From: Gallionella sp.
GTDB taxonomy: Bacteria > Pseudomonadota > Gammaproteobacteria > Burkholderiales > Gallionellaceae
Reading direction: 5' to 3'
NCBI GenBank assembly: GCA_017880865.1
Contig: JADGRL010000010.1
Span: 1-64,000 of the forward strand
DNA length: 64,000 nucleotides
Shown: positions 8,903 through 17,751 of the stretch, piece by piece
Position numbering within the stretch: position 1 is the stretch's first letter
How the letters are laid out: each line of letters begins with the position of its first letter
Program-made: the position numbers and the translations under genes
The notes under the pieces: generated by a model
Databases searched by the model: none
Told to the model about the DNA's origin: nothing
What the model saw: only the letters and a program-made list of their open reading frames with translations

Positions 8903-9772
8903 CTATCTATTCAGCAGGCCGGGATATTTCTTTGTCCGCAGCTCTTCGAGCACTTTGCCCGTCAGCTTCCACGCATCGCCATTGATGCGTGTGATCAGTT
9001 CCATCCATACTCGCTCGAAGGCCAGAACCGCGTCGTCGTCGTCGAAACGGACACCTGCTGGAAGCAGCGGGGCGATGTCCTCAGTCAGGCTGCGCGTGAG
9101 CTTTTCCAGCATGCGCTGCTCGGCCACGGCGCGAGTGATGGAATTGCCTTCGAGCGCCAGGTAATGATCGAAGCACGTGATGAGTTTATTCGGATCCAAC
9201 GACAGTTGTTCAAGCCCGTGATAAAGGTCGAACAAGTCGCGATTCTTTCGACGCTGTAGGAGTGCGCGCAGTTTGGTGCCGAACAATTCCTCAGGCTCGA
9301 AGGACGCGATCTGGGCCTTGCCCTGATACCAGTCGTTTTCCATCTCGAAGGGATACTGCTTGATGCCGAACAGGCTGCTGTGTTCGCGAGTGTTGATCTC
9401 GACCTTGAGCTTCAGCGTTGTTTGCGTATCGGCCTCGGGCGCAAACTTGAACACCAAATGCATAGAGTGCCCTGCCTGCTCCCGGTTGCATTTGCCGAGC
9501 CAAGACAAGGCATCGCGGATCGCATTGACTGTTGTGCCGATGGGCTCGGCTTGTGTCTGCACGAGGTCAATGTCTTCCGAATAGCGCAGCGATTGTTTGA
9601 ACAGCAGTTTGTTGATTGCTGTGCCGCCACGGAAAGCGATCTTGCCGTTCAGTGCTGGTGCATTGAACAGGTCGCACAGCGCTCGACAGATGATCAAGTC
9701 CTGTTCGACCTGCCGCAAGTCGGGCCATGGTGCCTTCGGACTCCAAGCCTGGATGTATGAGTTAGGAATCAA
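8903..9772 (-). CDS. abiEii: AbiEii-type nucleotidyltransferase toxin
   Basis: 289-aa member of the AbiEii/AbiGii (DUF1814) family, the toxin of type IV abortive-infection systems and a DNA polymerase beta-like nucleotidyltransferase. Seen: FRGGTAINKLLF followed by LRYSEDIDLV (the GG and DxD active-site motifs, residues about 47-72), and the helical motif FGTKLRALLQRRKNRDLFDLYH near 170. It overlaps the 3' end of the antitoxin gene by 4 bp. Likely role: phage defence by growth arrest. Confidence 0.88.
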   Translation of the reverse strand: MIPNSYIQAWSPKAPWPDLRQVEQDLIICRALCDLFNAPALNGKIAFRGGTAINKLLFKQSLRYSEDIDLVQTQAEPIGTTVNAIRDALSWLGKCNREQAGHSMHLVFKFAPEADTQTTLKLKVEINTREHSSLFGIKQYPFEMENDWYQGKAQIASFEPEELFGTKLRALLQRRKNRDLFDLYHGLEQLSLDPNKLITCFDHYLALEGNSITRAVAEQRMLEKLTRSLTEDIAPLLPAGVRFDDDDAVLAFERVWMELITRINGDAWKLTGKVLEELRTKKYPGLLNR

Positions 9773-10587
9773 AAGTCGATCTCCACGGGTTCATTGATTA
9801 TTATCTTCCACTTGGTATCTTTCTCGTAAAGTTCGGCAAAAGATTCGAGCAGAGGTTTAACGGAAGGATCCAGTGGCACAGCCGTTTTAGCCTTCTTGGC
9901 GAAAGGTTCCAGCGCATGGGCCTGGCGCACGTGGCCGGCACGGTCGAGCAAATAGCCGAGCCTGCGCACGGACGAGTTCTCGTAGGCAGAAGCCACATTC
10001 GCAAGGATGCGCGGATCAGCCTTGGCCCCGATATCCTTGGCGATCTGCGCGACACCATTGATTCCGGTCGCCTTGTGAAAGTAGCGGGCGCAGTCTAGCA
10101 GCGTCAGTTCGACGCCGGACACCTTGGCAAAGCCGGTATCGCTTTTCATTTCGTCGAGATAATCGGGCTGGTTGATCTGCGCGAAGGCCTTGGGTGCTTG
10201 GTAGAGGAACTGGAGGCGGTGGCGTCCGATCTCGAAGTCGCGCAACTGCTGGGGCGCGACCACCTGGAAGACCATGGCGGCCTGATGCGATGAGCCGTGG
10301 AATGCCGCCGCCCGCAGCAGTGAAATACGGTAGTCGAGTCCTTGGTGTTTCATCAAGGGATCAATCCAGCGCACAGGGTCGGGTGCGCCGGTAATTTGGT
10401 CTTCTGGACGCAAGATCAGATAGAAGCCGTGGCGGGGGTTCGCCAATTTGTTTTTTTTCATAAGCCGGGTAATGGCGGCGGCCAAGGCTTCCGGCTTTAA
10501 GTCGAGCGCGGCCAACGCCTCTTCGCGGGAGAAGTGGGCGCGACCTCGGATAAGTCGCTCATCGATGAATTGCTCTAGGGAAGTCAT
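9769..10587 (-). CDS. abiEi: AbiEi-type antitoxin and autorepressor
   Basis: 272-aa AbiEi family protein. The N-terminal winged-helix region (residues 1-55, SREEALAALDLKPEALAAAI) binds DNA and the remainder is the antitoxin domain. ATG 10587 was chosen over a TTG at 10614 because the inverted-repeat operator lies immediately upstream. First gene of the abiEi-abiEii operon; by homology it represses its own promoter. Confidence 0.85.
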   Translation of the reverse strand: MTSLEQFIDERLIRGRAHFSREEALAALDLKPEALAAAITRLMKKNKLANPRHGFYLILRPEDQITGAPDPVRWIDPLMKHQGLDYRISLLRAAAFHGSSHQAAMVFQVVAPQQLRDFEIGRHRLQFLYQAPKAFAQINQPDYLDEMKSDTGFAKVSGVELTLLDCARYFHKATGINGVAQIAKDIGAKADPRILANVASAYENSSVRRLGYLLDRAGHVRQAHALEPFAKKAKTAVPLDPSVKPLLESFAELYEKDTKWKIIINEPVEIDF

Positions 10588-10594
10588 TCCCAGA

Positions 10595-10637
10595 TCATAC
10601 GCAAAACTCGACAAAAAACCAATGTTTTAGCGTATGA
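10595..10637 (-). promoter_or_regulatory. AbiEi operator, inverted repeat
   Basis: Arms TCATACGCAAAAC (10595-10607) and GTTTTAGCGTATGA (10624-10637) form an inverted repeat with a 16-bp centre, ending 8 bp upstream of the abiEi start. AbiEi proteins are known to bind two inverted repeats in their promoter, so this is a strong operator candidate. Confidence 0.6.
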
Positions 10638-10719
10638 CTTGGGTGTGCCCGTGAATGTGTATACGATGGTCGGTATTCAATAGTGACTGCCTAGAAAGAA
10701 ACCCGCACGAACAATTTTC

Positions 10720-10959
10720 ATGACCATTCTCCGCAATAATGAAAGCAGCCTCCATAGCAATGCCATTTGTGCCCAGTGTTTTGCTGAAATTGGCAAAACG
10801 TTTGGGATCGAGTGTTGTGTCCAGTCACAAGAGTTTGCTATTGGGCTGCAGACCAAAGGTCATTATAGGGTCTTCTTATTAGATACTGAAAATGTGACAA
10901 TTAATAAACTTGATTTAAATAATAGGGGATATGAGTGGTTATTAGTGTCACAAAAATAA
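10720..10959 (+). CDS. Small hypothetical protein
   Basis: 79-aa ORF with AT-rich codon use typical of this island. It is cysteine-bearing (ICAQCF, IECCVQ), has no transmembrane segment and no family I recognise. It is followed by about 200 AT-rich bases without a gene, up to the border with the GC-rich core at about 11,150. Confidence 0.35.
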   Translation: MTILRNNESSLHSNAICAQCFAEIGKTFGIECCVQSQEFAIGLQTKGHYRVFLLDTENVTINKLDLNNRGYEWLLVSQK

Positions 10960-11158
10960 ATTTAGTGAAAGGCTTCAATCCGCCAATATAGTTGATTTGA
11001 CATATTAAAATATAATTACCGTCTCAGTACGCCAAATAATATACATGCGGTTTCAATGGATTCCGAAGCCAGATATTGCATCTGTCCATTTTTCATCTAG
11101 CGATGAAATATTTTTCAACGCAATCTTGGTCAAGCGTACTCGGGCACCCTAAACCAGG

Positions 11159-12010
11159 TCACGATCCGCCGCTGACCCGCTCGATACCCGACAAATCACA
11201 TGCGGATAATATTCCGATAAATCCGGCCTGCTGCAACAGCGCGCGTACCTGAGCCGCTTGGTCGTAGCCATGCTCGAACAACAGCCAGCCATTGGCATTG
11301 AGATGCGATTTTGCTTGTGCGCAGATGCGCCGGATGTCGTCCAGCCCGTCTGCGCCGGAGGCCAGGGCAGAGGGCGGTTCAAAGCGCACATCGCCCAGCG
11401 ACAGATGCGCATCGTCCGCGGCGATGTAGGGCGGATTGGAAACAATCATATCGAATCGCTGATTCTGCAGCGCGCTGAACCAGTCGCTTTGCAACAGGCG
11501 CACGTTATTCAGATTAAGTTGCTGTGCGTTGAATTGCGCCACTTCCAGCGCGGCGGGCGAGGCATCGACTGCCACCACCTGCGCATCGGGACGCGCATGG
11601 GCGATGCTCAACGCGATCGCGCCGCTGCCGGTGCCCAGATCCAGCACGCGGCGAGTACCTTTTTGCGGAATATTTTGCAACGCCAGCTCGACCAGCAATT
11701 CGGTATCAGGTCGAGGAATGAGCGTGGCGGGCGTAACCTTGAAAGTCAGCCCGTAGAATTCGCGCTCACCCAGCAGATAGGCGATCGGCTCGCCGCCCAG
11801 ACGGCGCTCGAATAAAGCGCTCAATCGAGCATTTTGTTCGTCGTTGAGCAGCTGTTCCGGGTGGGTGAGCAGATAGGCGCGGTTCACGCGCAGCACGGCT
11901 TGCAACAGGCATTGCACCTCGATACGCGCGCCGCTGTAATCCAGATTCAGCGCGGCTTCCAGCTGCTTGCTGCGGTGTTGCAGTATTGACTGGATGCTAA
12001 TTGAGGACAT
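11159..12010 (-). CDS. prmC: PrmC, release factor glutamine methyltransferase
   Basis: 283-aa SAM-dependent methyltransferase that methylates the GGQ glutamine of release factors. Seen: an N-terminal helical domain, the SAM motif [14 protein letters not shown], and the catalytic NPPYI ([14 protein letters not shown]). ATG 12010 gives the usual N-terminus and overlaps the prfA stop by 14 bp. Last gene of hemA-prfA-prmC, a conserved operon that puts the enzyme next to its substrate. Confidence 0.93.
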   Translation of the reverse strand: MSSISIQSILQHRSKQLEAALNLDYSGARIEVQCLLQAVLRVNRAYLLTHPEQLLNDEQNARLSALFERRLGGEPIAYLLGEREFYGLTFKVTPATLIPRPDTELLVELALQNIPQKGTRRVLDLGTGSGAIALSIAHARPDAQVVAVDASPAALEVAQFNAQQLNLNNVRLLQSDWFSALQNQRFDMIVSNPPYIAADDAHLSLGDVRFEPPSALASGADGLDDIRRICAQAKSHLNANGWLLFEHGYDQAAQVRALLQQAGFIGILSACDLSGIERVSGGS

Positions 12011-13085
12011 CTTCCGCCATCGCGGCAAGCTGTTCGGCCTGATGCTCGGCCATCAGCGCGCCGGTCAGCTCGTTGATGTCGCCGTCCATCATCTGATCCA
12101 TTTTGTACAAGGTCAGGTTGATGCGATGGTCGGTGATGCGGCCCTGCGGGAAATTGTAGGTGCGGATGCGTTCCGAGCGGTCGCCGCTGCCCACCAGGCT
12201 CTTGCGCGTCGCGGCGGTCGCAGCGTTCTGCTCGCGAACCTGAGCGTCCTTGATGCGGGCCGCCAGCACGCGCATCGCCTGCGCCTTGTTCTGATGCTGC
12301 GAGCGACCGTCCTGGCATTCCACCACGACGCCGGTCGGCAGGTGGGTGATGCGCACCGCCGAATCGGTCTTGTTGATGTGCTGACCGCCCGCACCCGAAG
12401 CGCGAAACGTGTCGATGCGCAAATCGGCGGAATTGAGCACCACGTCGTTGACTTCATCCACTTCCGGCATGATCGCGACGGTACACGCCGAGGTATGCAC
12501 GCGGCCCTGCGTCTCGGTGGTTGGGACGCGCTGCACGCGATGCGCGCCGGATTCGAATTTCAGCACCGAGTACGCGCCCTGACCTACGATGCGCGCGATG
12601 ATTTCCTTGTAGCCGCCCATTTCACCGGGGCTCTCCGAAATAATCTCCACCTGCCAGCGCTTTCGTTCGGCGTAACGCGAATACATCCGGAACAAATCGC
12701 CGGCAAACAGCGCGGCCTCGTCGCCGCCGGTTCCGGCGCGTATTTCCAGAAACACGCTGCGCTCGTCGTTGGGGTCTTTGGGCAATAACTGCTTTTGCAA
12801 TTCGCTGTCGAGTTGCACCAGGCGCGCCTCACCCTGCTTGATCTCGGCATCGGCGAATTCTTTCATCTCGGGATCGCATGCCATTTCCTGTGCGGTGGCT
12901 ATGTCGGACAGACAGCTCTGATAGGCGTGATACAGCTCCACGACCGGTTCCAGTTCGGCACGTTCGCGGTTCAGACGGCGAAACGTGTCCATGCTTTTGG
13001 TGGCTTCTTCGGTACTCAGCAGTTGATTGACTTCAAGCAGACGCTCGCTGAGTTGGGCGAGTTTGGCGCTAATACTGGGATTCAT
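11997..13085 (-). CDS. prfA: Peptide chain release factor 1
   Basis: 362-aa RF1, which reads UAA and UAG and releases the peptide. Seen: the GGQ motif in [20 protein letters not shown], the RF1 stretch [15 protein letters not shown], and the codon-recognition loop region RVPTTETQG. The length matches E. coli RF1. Lies 10 bp after hemA and overlaps prmC. Confidence 0.96.
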   Translation of the reverse strand: MNPSISAKLAQLSERLLEVNQLLSTEEATKSMDTFRRLNRERAELEPVVELYHAYQSCLSDIATAQEMACDPEMKEFADAEIKQGEARLVQLDSELQKQLLPKDPNDERSVFLEIRAGTGGDEAALFAGDLFRMYSRYAERKRWQVEIISESPGEMGGYKEIIARIVGQGAYSVLKFESGAHRVQRVPTTETQGRVHTSACTVAIMPEVDEVNDVVLNSADLRIDTFRASGAGGQHINKTDSAVRITHLPTGVVVECQDGRSQHQNKAQAMRVLAARIKDAQVREQNAATAATRKSLVGSGDRSERIRTYNFPQGRITDHRINLTLYKMDQMMDGDINELTGALMAEHQAEQLAAMAEDVLN

Positions 13086-13095
13086 TCAGGGGTTG

Positions 13096-14349
13096 TTACT
13101 CGTCTGGGTGGAGGTGATACAGGCGATGGATCACATTGAGGAAAGCCTCGCGATCATCGCTATGCGCTTGATTCAGCGCGTGGGTGGGTGCGTGCAAAAA
13201 TTTATTGGTCAAGCCGCTGCTCATCGCTTCCAGCACTTTTTCCGGACTCTCGCCCTTTGCCAGCAGGCGCAGGGCTTTTTCGAGTTCATGGCGGCGATCC
13301 CGCTCGGCATGGTCGCGCAGCGCGCGTATCGTCGGCACCGCTTCGCGCGATTCCATCCAGTGCAGGAAATCGGATACGCCGGAATCGATGATGACTTCGG
13401 CTTCCTTGACCGCACCCTGACGCGCATCCAGCCCGTCTTTCACCACTTCGGCGATGTCGTCAACGGTATACAGGAACACATCGTTCAGTTTGGCGACTTC
13501 GGCTTCCACATCGCGCGGCACGGCCAGATCCACGATGAACAGCGGGCGATGCTTGCGCGCCTTGAGCGCGCTCTCCACCATGCCCTTGCCCAGAATCGGC
13601 AACTGGCTGGCGGTACAGGTGATGATGATGTCGTGCAGCGCCAGTTGTTCGGGCAGATCGGTCAGCGTGATCGCCGTGCCGTTGATGCGCCGCGCCAGCG
13701 TTTGCGCGCGTTCCAGCGTGCGGTTGGCGACGGTGATGTGCTTGGGGTTACGCGCCGCGAAGTGCACCGCGTTGAGTTCGATCATCTCGCCGGCGCCGAT
13801 GAACAGCACGCGCTGCTCGGAGATGCTCGGGAAAATTCGCTCGGCCATTTTTACCGCAGCGGCGGCCATCGACACCAGATTCGCGCCGATTTCGGTTTGG
13901 GTGCGCACATCTTTTGCGACCGAAAAAGTGCGCTGGAATAATTTGTGCAGCAAAAACCCCAACGTGCCCGCCTGCTCGGCCTGACGCACGGCCTGTTTCA
14001 TCTGTCCCAAGATCTGCGGCTCGCCCAACACCATTGAATCCAGCCCGCTTGCGACGCGGAACGAATGCTTGATCGCCTGTTCGCGCGGCAGCGTGTAGAG
14101 ATAAGGCTCGAGATCTTGGCGCGGCATGTGATGATATTGCGCCAGCCAGTCGATCGCGTGATCGGGGCTCGCGGCGTTGCAATACAGCTCCATGCGGTTG
14201 CAGGTGGACAGGATCGCCGCCTCTTTGACCGCGCCGTTTTCGACCAGGTCGCGCAACGCGCTCTCCATCCCGTCCGCATTGAACGCGACTTGCTCGCGCA
14301 CGGCAAGCGGCGCGGTCTGATGGTTGATGCCAAAGGTGAACAGCTGCAT
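13096..14349 (-). CDS. hemA: Glutamyl-tRNA reductase
   Basis: 417-aa enzyme that reduces glutamyl-tRNA(Glu) to glutamate-1-semialdehyde, the first step of C5 tetrapyrrole synthesis. Seen: [14 protein letters not shown] at the start, the catalytic cysteine in [12 protein letters not shown] (about residue 50), the NADPH-binding stretch [16 protein letters not shown], and the C-terminal dimerisation helix. First gene of the operon with prfA and prmC. Confidence 0.95.
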   Translation of the reverse strand: MQLFTFGINHQTAPLAVREQVAFNADGMESALRDLVENGAVKEAAILSTCNRMELYCNAASPDHAIDWLAQYHHMPRQDLEPYLYTLPREQAIKHSFRVASGLDSMVLGEPQILGQMKQAVRQAEQAGTLGFLLHKLFQRTFSVAKDVRTQTEIGANLVSMAAAAVKMAERIFPSISEQRVLFIGAGEMIELNAVHFAARNPKHITVANRTLERAQTLARRINGTAITLTDLPEQLALHDIIITCTASQLPILGKGMVESALKARKHRPLFIVDLAVPRDVEAEVAKLNDVFLYTVDDIAEVVKDGLDARQGAVKEAEVIIDSGVSDFLHWMESREAVPTIRALRDHAERDRRHELEKALRLLAKGESPEKVLEAMSSGLTNKFLHAPTHALNQAHSDDREAFLNVIHRLYHLHPDE

Positions 14350-14498
14350 CTTTAGGGTATGTCGAACAGTAAGTCCAGAAAGTGCCGCGAATTATAGACG
14401 GAACGGCGGCGCAATACCATTCCGCCACAATGCCCTTCACCCTATTCATGTCAACTCGCATAGAATGCGCGGCTGCAATATTCCCACACTAACGACAC

Positions 14499-15050
14499 AT
14501 GGCTATCAAAGCTACCGTATTCAAAGCCGCCCTTCAGGTCGCCGACATGGACAGGCACTATTACGCCGATCACGCGCTGACGCTGGCGCGGCACCCATCG
14601 GAGACCGACGAGCGCATGATGGTGCGCCTGCTGGCCTTCGCGCTCTATGCCGATGAAGCCCTGACCTTCGGCCAACGCATGAGCAGCGACGACGAACCCG
14701 ACCTGTGGCACAAGGACCTCACCGGCGAGATCAAACTCTGGATAGAGGTCGGCCTGCCCGACGAGCGCGCGATCCGAAAAGCTAGCGGCCGCGCCGATCA
14801 GGTCGGGGTCATCAGCTACGGGCGCGCCGCGAATATCTGGTGGAATGAGAATAGCGACAAACTGCTGCGCCTGAAAAATCTCACCGTGCTCAATCTGGCC
14901 AGCGAAACCACGCTGGCTTTAGCCGCGTTGGCCAGCCGCACGATGCAACTGCAATGCTCGATACAGGAAGGCCACATCATGATGACCAGCGATGCCGGCA
15001 TGATAGAGGTCGAGCCGAAAGTATTGCAAGGAAGTTTTCGCTCCGATTAA
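14499..15050 (+). CDS. yaeQ: YaeQ family protein
   Basis: 183-aa YaeQ family protein, full length (MAIKATVFKAALQVADMDRH...). The family has a PD-(D/E)XK nuclease-like fold; the residues EIKLWIEVGLPDERAIRKAS match its conserved core. The cellular role is not established. Divergent from hemA and monocistronic, followed by a REP-like hairpin. Confidence 0.88.
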   Translation: MAIKATVFKAALQVADMDRHYYADHALTLARHPSETDERMMVRLLAFALYADEALTFGQRMSSDDEPDLWHKDLTGEIKLWIEVGLPDERAIRKASGRADQVGVISYGRAANIWWNENSDKLLRLKNLTVLNLASETTLALAALASRTMQLQCSIQEGHIMMTSDAGMIEVEPKVLQGSFRSD

Positions 15051-15081
15051 CCCGGATAATCCATTAAGACCAAAATGTTTT

Positions 15082-15145
15082 GTAGGAGCGCAATTCATTG
15101 CGCGATAGCTTGTCCACAGAATCGCCCGATGAATCGGGCTCCTAC
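15082..15145. repeat. GTAG-bounded REP-like double hairpin
   Basis: The segment starts GTAGGAGC and ends GGGCTCCTAC, and contains two perfect hairpins: GCGC-AATTCATT-GCGC (15089-15104) and GCCCGAT-GA-ATCGGGC (15124-15139). This matches the common proteobacterial REP type mobilised by RAYT transposases. No RAYT gene is in the window. Confidence 0.6.
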
Positions 15146-15224
15146 GGGTGCTTGGCCATAAGTTTTTCGGACATTGAATATCCAAGCTGTACAGACGTAT
15201 CAAACATGATTAAAACAAATCTAA

Positions 15225-15635
15225 ATGAATTATTTGGGATTAAAACAATGGCCGAAACCCATGCCTTGCCCCTGCGGCGGCGCTGACTACGCCGCTTGCT
15301 GTGGGCGTTATCACCACGGCGCACCGGCACCGGATGCCGCATCACTTATGCGTTCGCGCTACAGCGCCTACGTGCTCAAGCTGGAAGATTATCTGCTGGC
15401 CACCTGGCATCCCGGCACACGTCCCGCCGCGCTCGATCTCGCGGCGGACAACACGAAATGGCTGGGACTCGAAGTCAAAAAACATACCCCGGAATCAGAA
15501 GACAGCGCCACGGTGGAATTCGTCGCGCGCTACAAAACCGGTGGTCGCGCACATCGCCTGCACGAGATCAGCCGCTTCGTGCGCGAGCAGGGGCGGTGGT
15601 TCTATGTGGACGGCGAATTTATAGAGTCGGTTTAA
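15225..15635 (+). CDS. ychJ: YchJ-like SEC-C motif protein (UPF0225)
   Basis: 136-aa protein with an N-terminal zinc-binding SEC-C-like motif ([16 protein letters not shown]) and the conserved [11 protein letters not shown] typical of UPF0225, followed by an NTF2-like C-terminal half. An alternative ATG at 15261 directly before PCPCGG is equally possible and matches the family N-terminus better. Function not established. Confidence 0.82.
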   Translation: MNYLGLKQWPKPMPCPCGGADYAACCGRYHHGAPAPDAASLMRSRYSAYVLKLEDYLLATWHPGTRPAALDLAADNTKWLGLEVKKHTPESEDSATVEFVARYKTGGRAHRLHEISRFVREQGRWFYVDGEFIESV

Positions 15636-15749
15636 TAGGAACTGATTAGCCAATAAAATGATCAAGCTGAAGCCCTTGCGGAGCGTGGGCACGATAAATT
15701 CTGTCTCTGAAAATAAATTTTTCGGATTACCTTCTGCTACAGTCGCGCC

Positions 15750-16478
15750 ATGAGCAAATTAACTTTAGACCGCATCCTGCAATCGCAGGGCTTTGGCACA
15801 CGCAAGTGGTGCAGTGAACTGGTCGCCGACGGCGAGGTGAGCATCGCGGGCGTGCCCGTGACCGACAGCCGTGTCGCGATCGAAACCGATGGTCTGGTAT
15901 TCACGATATTCGGCGATGACTGGGTTTACCGCGAGCACGTCTATATCGCGCTGAACAAGCCGGCCAATTTCGAATGCTCCAGAAAGGCCAGCCATCACCC
16001 CGGCGTGCTGACCCTGCTGCCCGAGCAATTCAAGCGGCGCGATGTGCAGCCGGTGGGACGGCTGGATCACGACACCACCGGCCTGTTGCTGATGTCGGAT
16101 GACGGGCCGTTCATCCACCAGCAATCCTCGCCCAAACGGCACATTCCAAAAATTTATGTCGCCACCACGCACGACCCGGTCACACCGGAGCTGGTCGCAA
16201 AACTGCTGGCCGGGGTGAAGCTGCACGATGAACCCGCGCCGCTGGCCGCGGTGACCTGCCGCATCGTCGATAGCCACCAGATCGAGATCGTGCTGGAGCA
16301 GGGCAAATATCACCAGGTCAAACGCATGCTGGCCGCCGCCGACAACCATTGCGTCGCGTTGCGGCGGACTCAGATCGGCAAACTGAAACTCGATGAGCTG
16401 GAACTGGCTGAGGGCGAATGGTGTTTTCTGTCCGATGCGCAACTGGCGCTGCTGGTGCCGGACAACAATGTTGCGTAG
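15750..16478 (+). CDS. rsuA: RsuA-type 16S rRNA pseudouridine synthase
   Basis: 242-aa pseudouridine synthase of the RsuA/RluB/E/F group. It has an N-terminal S4 RNA-binding domain (RILQSQGFGTRKWCSELVADGEV, given in family order) and a catalytic domain with GRLDHDTTGLLL, whose second aspartate is the nucleophile. YIALNKPANFECSRK and GKYHQVKRMLAA are further family motifs. The RsuA assignment (16S position 516) rests on overall length and domain order; a sister specificity is possible. Confidence 0.85.
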   Translation: MSKLTLDRILQSQGFGTRKWCSELVADGEVSIAGVPVTDSRVAIETDGLVFTIFGDDWVYREHVYIALNKPANFECSRKASHHPGVLTLLPEQFKRRDVQPVGRLDHDTTGLLLMSDDGPFIHQQSSPKRHIPKIYVATTHDPVTPELVAKLLAGVKLHDEPAPLAAVTCRIVDSHQIEIVLEQGKYHQVKRMLAAADNHCVALRRTQIGKLKLDELELAEGEWCFLSDAQLALLVPDNNVA

Positions 16479-16530
16479 CCCAACTTGAGATGAAAAAAGT
16501 TTTATATTCCCCTGAATTTTTATCCACCGG

Positions 16531-16563
16531 CCCCGATAAAAGATTAGGTTTTTTATCGGGGGC
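16531..16563. terminator. Strong hairpin after rsuA, at the cassette border
   Basis: Perfect 12-bp arms GCCCCGATAAAA and TTTTATCGGGGC around a 9-base loop, 53 bp after the rsuA stop. It may terminate rsuA, although no T-tract follows on the plus strand. It ends 9 bp before the GTT recombination point of the first gene cassette. Confidence 0.5.
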
Positions 16564-16572
16564 TATTTAACG

Positions 16573-17221
16573 TTCGGCCCCTTAATCTGCCATGCCTACC
16601 GTAGCTCGTGACGAAAGAACACATCAGGCCTTGCTTGAGTTTGCCGTTTGGGTGGACTCAGGTATGAACCCCTCGATTCAGAATGTTATTGAACTTAAGA
16701 AGATCAATCCTCCCGGGCTGAAGAACCCGGTTCTGCTTTTCATAGTTCCTCGCGCGATGAACTATGTTGTTGAGCGGTTCGCCGTAGAGGTCGTTCAAGC
16801 CTGGGAGCTTTTGAACAAAGAGCTAAAGCGCCAGGGCCGACGCACGCTGGGTGTCACAAACAAGGACTATCGCCATCTCAAGCGCATTCGTAACAAACTG
16901 GTCGCGCACAAGATTGAGAACTCTCTCGCCAGTTCAAGGCACGAGACTTGGTACCGAAAGACCTATGGGAATTTCGAAGGTGTCTTGGCGCTCATTGCTC
17001 GCGTCGCCGAAAGGCTTGCCGACAGAATCCGCCGCCTAGAATCAAGAGGGGAGCTTTGGGCGAAATCAGTGAGGGCGAAAGCCGTTACGCCCTTCATGCT
17101 CGCTGACGTTCAGGCACTCTTGGTCGCGGTCAAAGCTCATGGCATTTACTGAGCAAAGGGGCCGAACCCATCATTCCACCGGACCTGCGCGAAAGGCCGC
17201 GCAGGCCGGTGAATTCAAACG
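16573..17221 (+). mobile_element. Integron gene cassette 1
   Basis: The left border is the G|TT cleavage point of GTTCGGC (16572-16578), and the right border is the G|TT of GTTGGAG at 17221. The attC at the right end starts with GCCGAAC, which is complementary to the cassette's own first bases; extended, GGGGCCGAAC pairs with GTTCGGCCCC over 10 bp. That match is the signature of an excisable circular cassette. No integron integrase is visible, so this belongs to a CALIN. Confidence 0.75.
16592..17152 (+). CDS. Cassette-encoded HEPN-like protein
   Basis: 186-aa, mostly helical soluble protein of unknown family. RIRNKLVAHKIENS near residue 100 contains R-N-K-L-V-A-H, an RX5H motif like that of HEPN ribonuclease/toxin domains, preceded by a long helix (RFAVEVVQAWELLNKELKR). 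It is the only gene of cassette 1 and starts 19 bp after the recombination point. HEPN assignment is by motif only; many cassette genes are toxins or defence proteins. Confidence 0.55.
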   Translation: MPTVARDERTHQALLEFAVWVDSGMNPSIQNVIELKKINPPGLKNPVLLFIVPRAMNYVVERFAVEVVQAWELLNKELKRQGRRTLGVTNKDYRHLKRIRNKLVAHKIENSLASSRHETWYRKTYGNFEGVLALIARVAERLADRIRRLESRGELWAKSVRAKAVTPFMLADVQALLVAVKAHGIY

Positions 17222-17227
17222 TTGGAG
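17161..17227 (+). repeat. attC recombination site of cassette 1
   Basis: R'' GCCGAAC (17161-17167) and R' GTTGGAG (17221-17227) flank a hairpin: CACCGG and CCGGTG, then CCTGCGCG and CGCGCAGG, around a short loop, with one extrahelical A between the two stem segments. The order, the unpaired base and the 67-bp size are those of attC sites such as that of aadA cassettes. Confidence 0.75.
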
Positions 17228-17233
17228 GTATAT

Positions 17234-17560
17234 ATGGCATGGCTTCCCGCAGTAAAAGTAATTCTTCCCTACTTAACGCAAATTGTTGCTGCGGCTATTC
17301 CCGCTTTCACAAAGAAGACTGATAAAACCGGAGCAGACGATATTACCCGCAACCAGATATCAGAGCTTCAAGATGCCGTAACTCACAATGCAGAGTCATT
17401 AAAAATACTTGCGACACAATTGCAGCAGGTCATAAACGATATTGATTCTGGCTCGGCCAAAATTGAAAAGGAAACCCAAGTAGTTAAGCGGCTTGCAATA
17501 CTTGCAATTGGCCTCTCGATTATTGCAATTATTTTTGTACTTTCTTCGTGGGTACATTAA
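17234..17560 (+). CDS. Cassette-encoded small membrane protein
   Basis: 108-aa protein starting MAWLPAVKVILPYLTQIVAAAIPAF. It has an N-terminal hydrophobic helix, a central polar coiled-coil region (NQISELQDAVTHNAESLKIL) and a C-terminal transmembrane helix (LAILAIGLSIIAIIFVLSSW). It begins 12 bp after the recombination point, with GGAGG as ribosome binding site. The architecture recalls small phage or defence membrane proteins; function unknown. Confidence 0.55.
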   Translation: MAWLPAVKVILPYLTQIVAAAIPAFTKKTDKTGADDITRNQISELQDAVTHNAESLKILATQLQQVINDIDSGSAKIEKETQVVKRLAILAIGLSIIAIIFVLSSWVH

Positions 17561-17561
17561 C

Positions 17562-17615
17562 CTCTAACCCTGTGCTCAAGCGGGACTGCGCAAAAACGCA
17601 GCCCCTATCAACCTT
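17562..17615 (+). repeat. Degenerate attC site of cassette 2
   Basis: R''-like CTCTAAC (one mismatch to CTCCAAC, the complement of its own GTTGGAG) is followed by TGTGCTCAAG and the hairpin GGG-A-CTGCG / CGCAG-CCC with an extrahelical A, as in many chromosomal integron attC sites. The right end lacks a GTT core, so the site appears damaged. Confidence 0.6.
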
Positions 17616-17745
17616 AACATAGCGACAGAAATCGTAGCGAGCGGGCTGGCATTGGGGAAGCCCGGAGCACAGGCACCGGAATGTACATGAGTACATGAGG
17701 ATGCCGCGCACCGCGCGACCCCGATGCAGGTTCGCGCAGTAGATT
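17616..17745. other. Unexplained structured GC-rich segment
   Basis: About 130 bases between the damaged attC and the eamA stop, containing TGTAC-ATGA-GTACA and other short palindromes, with no ORF of interest. It may be a dispersed integron-associated repeat. Confidence 0.3.
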
Positions 17746-17751
17746 TATGCG

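Noticed and set aside
16475-16572. An attC or attI site to the left of cassette 1
   Set aside because: AGCCCAAC overlaps the rsuA stop, but no L boxes or proper attC stem can be laid out; kept only as the terminator-like hairpin.
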